Shown here: positions 23,786-27,420 of the stretch, piece by piece
Layout of the letters: every line of letters begins with the position of its first letter
Position numbering within the stretch: position 1 is the first letter of the stretch
NCBI GenBank assembly: GCA_007129225.1
Contig: SKVX01000532.1
Span: 1-27,420, forward strand
Direction of reading: 5' to 3'
Origin: Halomonas sp.
GTDB taxonomy: Bacteria > Pseudomonadota > Gammaproteobacteria > Pseudomonadales > Halomonadaceae
Length of the DNA stretch: 27,420 nucleotides
Notes under the pieces: model-generated
Databases searched by the model: none
Told to the model about the DNA's origin: nothing
Seen by the model: only the letters and a program-made list of their open reading frames with translations
Position numbers and translations under genes: made by a program

Positions 23786-24712
23786 ATGGTACCTAGCGAC
23801 AGCTCTGGCAGTCAGCCAAGCGCCTGGCAATCGGTCATGGTGGCGGGCAGTGGCCTTGAGGCGCTGCGGGCCGGCCAGGCGTGCACCGAGCTTGGGCTGG
23901 TCTGGCATGGGTGCGATGGCAGGCGCGGCAACGAGCTGGTGGCGCATGCCCGACGTCTGGGCTGCGATCTGCTGCATCCCGCCGAAGCGACAATCGACGA
24001 ACAATTCTCCCTTGCCAAGGCCAGCCGAGCGGCCGGCCTGGCCTTCGTCGGCCCCCGGAATAGCCTGGTGGCGGCGATGCACGACCCGGCGGCCAGTCGC
24101 CGGTTGATGCGAGAAGCGGGGGTGCCGCTCAGCCCCGCGGAAGACGCCTCGCCGCCCCTGCATCTGCCGGTGCTGGCCGATACCCGAGGGCAGGCACTGG
24201 CCCTGATGGAGCATGAGATTCTGGACCCGGGCCGTGCGGTCGCGCCGAGCGACAGGCTCACGCCGGAACAGCGTGCCTATCTGGGACAGCTGGCAGTCAA
24301 GGGGGCCCAGTCGATAGGGCTGGTCGGCCTGGCGACGCTGAGCTTCACGCTGGTGGGTAATCGCCTGGGCTTTGTCACCATGCGGCCCGGTTTGACCGGA
24401 TATGAGGGCCTGGCCGAGGTGCTTACCGGGCTCGATCTTGCCGTTGAGCAGCTGCGTCTGGTCGGCGGCGGTCGCCTCCGGCGTCCCCGTGTGGGACACA
24501 TGGGGCATGGGCCGGGCCGGCCCGGTCAGGCACGCTTGCAGCTATTGTCGTTTCTCGGTGGTTTCCTGAGCGGAGGGCCAGGTGTCAGGCTGGAACGTCC
24601 TCGTGGCGATGGGGCAGGCTTCCCGGATGCGAGGCTGCTGGTCTGGGGGCGTGATGCCGCCGAAGCGGAGCGCAGGGAGCGGCGGGCCCTGGCGGAGTGG
24701 GAGTGCTCATAG
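23786..24712 (+). CDS. Biotin-carboxylase-like protein lacking the ATP-grasp lid
   Basis: The 308-residue product reads like biotin carboxylase (AccC-type) with the middle removed. Residues about 15-115 match the N-terminal domain: GSGLEALRAGQACTELGL, a CDLLHPAEATIDEQF stretch where AccC has IHPGYGFLSEN, then GLAFVGPRNSLVAAMHDPAASRRLMREAGVP. The sequence then jumps to LPVLADTRGQALALMEHEI (AccC: QVLADTHGNAVHLGERD) and continues as LTPEQRAYLGQLAVKGAQSIGLVGLATLSF and LTGLDLAVEQLRLVGGGRL. The intervening lid subdomain with the glycine-rich ATP loop is absent, and the catalytic ERD and MNTRLQVEH motifs are not preserved (MRPGLTGYEG). It is thus unlikely to carboxylate biotin. Start is ATG at 23786, with GAGG and ATAGG upstream; an earlier ATG at 23723 overlaps the regulator side. 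The frame is intact, so it is not an obvious pseudogene. Confidence 0.75.
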   Translation: MVPSDSSGSQPSAWQSVMVAGSGLEALRAGQACTELGLVWHGCDGRRGNELVAHARRLGCDLLHPAEATIDEQFSLAKASRAAGLAFVGPRNSLVAAMHDPAASRRLMREAGVPLSPAEDASPPLHLPVLADTRGQALALMEHEILDPGRAVAPSDRLTPEQRAYLGQLAVKGAQSIGLVGLATLSFTLVGNRLGFVTMRPGLTGYEGLAEVLTGLDLAVEQLRLVGGGRLRRPRVGHMGHGPGRPGQARLQLLSFLGGFLSGGPGVRLERPRGDGAGFPDARLLVWGRDAAEAERRERRALAEWECS

Positions 24713-24769
24713 AAGGCTTTCGAAAAAATGTTCAAAAACAATATTCTGCGGTGTGTGGATACAGAAAAT

Positions 24770-24827
24770 CGACAAAATGACTCGTCATCATGTCGCTCTA
24801 CGTACTATGATTGTTGCATCGCAGCAA
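24770..24827. promoter_or_regulatory. Two dyads and a possible -10 upstream of the DUF3141 gene
   Basis: An imperfect inverted repeat (arms 24770-24780 and 24785-24795, 9 of 11 positions paired, centre CTCG) lies where the -35 of a TATGAT -10 (24806-24811) would be. A second dyad, TTGTTGC-N3-GCAGCAA (24811-24827, one mismatch), overlaps the -10 edge and the expected transcription start. The core TGC-N3-GCA of the second dyad resembles sites described for PhaR-type PHA repressors. The surrounding 24713-24840 is visibly richer in A+T than the flanking genes. Confidence 0.5.
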
Positions 24828-24882
24828 ACAATCTCCCTCCTGGTGTCGACATGATCGGCGCCAGCGAACCATGGAGTCGCAC

Positions 24883-27420
24883 ATGACCTCACTGATGCCG
24901 ATACCGCCTGAAAAGACGATGACCTTTCTGGATCCTTTTGGTTTCGGCCGTGCCGCGTTTGACTACTGGCGTGATGCCGTCGAGCGCAGCGTGTTGTACA
25001 TGGACGTGATGCGCCAGCGCGGCAACCAGTATCTTGAGCACATCGAGCAATCCAAGCCCAACGTACTGGGCTTCGAGGCCGACGTCATCATGGATGGCCG
25101 CACGCTGCCGCGACCGGTCAACTATGAATTGATGAGAATCCGGCCACCCGCCAATGTCGAGCTGGACCTTCAGTCCCGCCCATTCGTGGTGGTAGACCCG
25201 CGGGCGGGGCATGGCCCCGGGATCGGCGGCTTCAAGTCAGACAGCGAGATTGGCGTCGCCCTGCGCGCCGGACACCCCTGCTACTTCATCGGCTTCTTGC
25301 CCTATCCCGAAGAGGGGCAGACGGTAGAAGACGTGGTGGAGGCGGAGATTGCCTTCCTGCGCCGTGTCATCGAGTTGCACCCGGAGGCCGAAGAGAAGCC
25401 GATGGTGGTGGGCAACTGCCAGGCCGGGTGGCAGATCATGATGGCGGCATCGCTGGAGCCGGACCTGTTCGGGCCGATTCTGATTGCCGGTGCGCCGCTC
25501 TCCTACTGGGCCGGCGAACGGGGCAAGGCGCCGATGCGTTATACCGGCGGCATGACCGGCGGCAGCTGGATGACCACGCTGGCCAGCGACATCGGTAGCG
25601 GCCTGTTCGATGGCGCCATGCTGGTGCAGAACTTCGAAAAGCTCAACCCGGCCAACACCTGGTGGGGCAAGCAGTATCAGCTATTTGCCAGCGTCGATAC
25701 CGAAGCCGACCGTTACCTGAACTTCGAGCGCTGGTGGGGCGGCCATGTCGTGCTCGGTGGAGAGGAAATCCAGTACATCGTCGATAACCTCTTCATCGGC
25801 AACCGTCTCTCCACCTCGCAGCTGGTCACTTCCGATGGGCGGCGAATCGACCTGCGGAACGTGCGTTCGCCGGTGGTGGTGTTCTGCTCCCAAGGCGATG
25901 ACATCACGCCGCCCCCCCAGGCACTGGGCTGGGTGCGGGATCTTTATGCAGACGTGGACGACATCATCGCCAGCAACCAGACAATCGTCTACTGCGTGCA
26001 CGACACCACCGGCCACCTGGGCATCTTCGTCTCGGGCAGCGTTTCCCGCAAGGAGCACACCGAATTCACGGCCAACATCGATTACATCGATGTCTTGCCA
26101 CCGGGCCTCTACGAGACCAAGGTGACGACTGCGGCCGAGCGGAGCGATGCGGAACTGATCGAACGGGACTACCTGCTCGAGTTCAAGCCCCGTTCCATCG
26201 AGGGCGTGAACCGGGAGGTTATCCAGCACCGGGAAGAGGACGATACGCGCTTCGCCACCGTGGCACGGGTATCCGAGATCAACCTGGGACTTTACCGACT
26301 CTTCCTCCAGCCGTGGGTGCGGGGCGTGATGACGCCCGAGGCATCACGGCTGATTCGTCGCATGCATCCCATTCGGCTGGGCTACAAGCTGCTCTCGGAC
26401 CGTAACCCGCTTTCCGTTCCGCTACCCGTGCTGGCCGACTGGGTGCGCCAGGATCGGCATGAGGTGGGCAAGGACAATATCTTCCGTACCTTCGAGGGTA
26501 TCGCGTCGGATCAGCTTACTCGGGGCCTGGATGCCTGGCGTGAGCTGCGCGACAACGCCACCGAGCAGCTGTTCCTGCAGATATATGGCCAGCCGCTGCT
26601 GCAGGCCATGGTAGGTCTGGGCGGCGATGCCCATGCACATCGCCGCCGCCCGGGCAGCGAGCCCGAGCATCTCCGTTTCATCGAGCAGCGCCATGAGGAG
26701 CTTCGCGAGCACGTTGCCGAGGGTGGCAGCCACGAAGCCGTGATGCGCTCCGTGATCCACGTGTTGGGCGGCTCACCCACCACCGATGAGCGGAACTTCA
26801 AGCGCCTGCGTGCTTCCCACGCCGAGCTTGAGCCGGGCCGTAACCTGGCTGACTTCAAGCAGCTGGTGCGTGACCAGTTCTTCATCCTCAAGCTGGACCG
26901 GGAAGCCGCCCTGGAGGCGATTCCGGAGCTGCTGTCGGGGGAGAAGGCCGATGCGATTCGCGGTCATCTCGAGCATATCGACCATGTGCTGGCCGCCAGC
27001 GGTGGGCTCAGCGAGCATGCCAGCAAGCGCTACGAGCGTATCCGGCAGCTGTTCGCCGTGGCTCTGGAACGGGTCGAACCGGCCGACCAGCGACAGGCAA
27101 TGGTCGAAATGCATGCGGACGTGGAGAGTGGCGCCAGGGCCGAGGTGTTGGCTCGTGATGAGGTGGAGAAGCTGCTTGGCAGCACGCCTTCCTCCAAGCC
27201 CCGGCAGGCAGAGCCAAAGCAGGACGAGCCAAAGGAGGCCGAGCCAAAGCAGGCCGAGCCAAAGCAGGCCGAGCCAAAGCAGGCCGAGACCAAGCCGGCA
27301 GAGGCCAAGAAGACCGAGGCCAAGCAGGCCGAGACCAAGCCGGCAGAGGCCAAGAAGACCGAGACCAAGCAGGCCGAGGTCAAGCCTAAGCCGAAGGCGA
27401 CCCGCAAACCTCGCAAGCGC
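24883..27420 (+). CDS. DUF3141 / PHA-synthase-like alpha/beta hydrolase with pentapeptide-repeat tail (3' end off window)
   Basis: The frame is open for 846 codons from ATG 24883 (GGAG 6 bases upstream) to the edge. The first ~400 residues resemble DUF3141 proteins, a group related to polyhydroxyalkanoate synthases. A lipase-like box GNCQAGW has Cys179 as candidate nucleophile, QGDDITPP has Asp339 or Asp340, and TGHLGIF has His378, which together give a plausible Cys-Asp-His triad. Residues about 400-765 are helical with no motif I recognise. From residue 777 there are twelve consecutive E-x-K-x-x pentapeptides, then a basic stretch PKATRKPRKR, recalling the charged DNA-binding tails of granule proteins or AlgP-like proteins. 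No signal peptide is seen. A role in PHA metabolism is inference; no other pha gene is in view. Confidence 0.82.
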   Translation, partial: MTSLMPIPPEKTMTFLDPFGFGRAAFDYWRDAVERSVLYMDVMRQRGNQYLEHIEQSKPNVLGFEADVIMDGRTLPRPVNYELMRIRPPANVELDLQSRPFVVVDPRAGHGPGIGGFKSDSEIGVALRAGHPCYFIGFLPYPEEGQTVEDVVEAEIAFLRRVIELHPEAEEKPMVVGNCQAGWQIMMAASLEPDLFGPILIAGAPLSYWAGERGKAPMRYTGGMTGGSWMTTLASDIGSGLFDGAMLVQNFEKLNPANTWWGKQYQLFASVDTEADRYLNFERWWGGHVVLGGEEIQYIVDNLFIGNRLSTSQLVTSDGRRIDLRNVRSPVVVFCSQGDDITPPPQALGWVRDLYADVDDIIASNQTIVYCVHDTTGHLGIFVSGSVSRKEHTEFTANIDYIDVLPPGLYETKVTTAAERSDAELIERDYLLEFKPRSIEGVNREVIQHREEDDTRFATVARVSEINLGLYRLFLQPWVRGVMTPEASRLIRRMHPIRLGYKLLSDRNPLSVPLPVLADWVRQDRHEVGKDNIFRTFEGIASDQLTRGLDAWRELRDNATEQLFLQIYGQPLLQAMVGLGGDAHAHRRRPGSEPEHLRFIEQRHEELREHVAEGGSHEAVMRSVIHVLGGSPTTDERNFKRLRASHAELEPGRNLADFKQLVRDQFFILKLDREAALEAIPELLSGEKADAIRGHLEHIDHVLAASGGLSEHASKRYERIRQLFAVALERVEPADQRQAMVEMHADVESGARAEVLARDEVEKLLGSTPSSKPRQAEPKQDEPKEAEPKQAEPKQAEPKQAETKPAEAKKTEAKQAETKPAEAKKTETKQAEVKPKPKATRKPRKR
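27211..27390 (+). repeat. Twelve tandem 15-bp units encoding E-x-K-x-x
   Basis: Twelve contiguous in-frame 15-base units each begin with GAG and have AAG as third codon, giving E-[PTAV]-K-[QEPK]-[DATK]. Within them, units 6-8 (27286-27330) and 9-11 (27331-27375) are a 45-base tandem duplication differing at one position. The array sits in the tail of the DUF3141 gene. Confidence 0.93.

Noticed and set aside
23786..24712. Biotin-carboxylase-like gene as a frameshifted pseudogene
   Set aside because: The homologous blocks on both sides of the missing segment are in one frame with no internal stop, which fits a clean deletion rather than decay.
27211..27390. CRISPR-like array
   Set aside because: The units are contiguous 15-base codon repeats without spacers, in frame inside a coding sequence.

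Overview
The window is ordinary-looking, gene-dense chromosome from a GC-rich gammaproteobacterium, most likely a halomonad (Halomonas/Chromohalobacter group). Three things suggest this: the conserved gammaproteobacterial order proA-nadD-rsfS-rlmH-mrdA-rodA-mltB-rlpA-dacA-ybeD-lipB; a PPi-dependent phosphofructokinase in place of the ATP enzyme; and a large PHA-synthase-like gene at the right edge. The assignment comes from protein resemblance and was not checked against a database. I saw no tRNA, rRNA, insertion sequence, prophage or CRISPR array, and no gap between genes exceeds 300 bases.

Left part (1-7723). The 5' part of dsbD runs off the left edge. Next come ppa (inorganic pyrophosphatase) with a clear promoter and a terminator-like hairpin, a divergent membrane-anchored phosphatase-kinase fusion whose catalytic residues look lost in both halves, and a PPi-dependent 6-phosphofructokinase. 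Then follows a tightly coupled set: mpl (murein tripeptide recycling), ubiX (prenyl-FMN synthesis for the ubiquinone pathway) and a LysE/RhtB-type exporter.

Middle (7742-10974). A minus-strand operon of three membrane proteins encodes two related proteins with membrane N-termini and degenerate GGDEF-like C-termini, followed by a DedA-PAP2 fusion likely to act on membrane lipids. This trio and the pseudokinase are the least explained genes here.

Cell-envelope operon (11070-21462). proA and nadD overlap. rsfS and rlmH (ribosome functions) lead into the elongasome genes mrdA and rodA, then the wall hydrolases and processing enzymes mltB, rlpA and dacA, then ybeD and lipB. lipA lies in the opposite orientation and overlaps the end of lipB by 14 bases.

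Right part (21449-27420). After lipA comes a LysR regulator. It is divergent from a shortened biotin-carboxylase-like protein that has lost the ATP-grasp lid. Last is a DUF3141/PHA-synthase-like alpha/beta hydrolase with an upstream region carrying two dyads, and a C-terminal tail of twelve E-x-K-x-x pentapeptides ending in a basic stretch. This gene is open at the window edge.

A theme of the accessory loci is pseudo-enzymes: the kinase/phosphatase, the two GGDEF-like proteins and the biotin carboxylase relative each keep a recognisable fold-level sequence while lacking key catalytic motifs.
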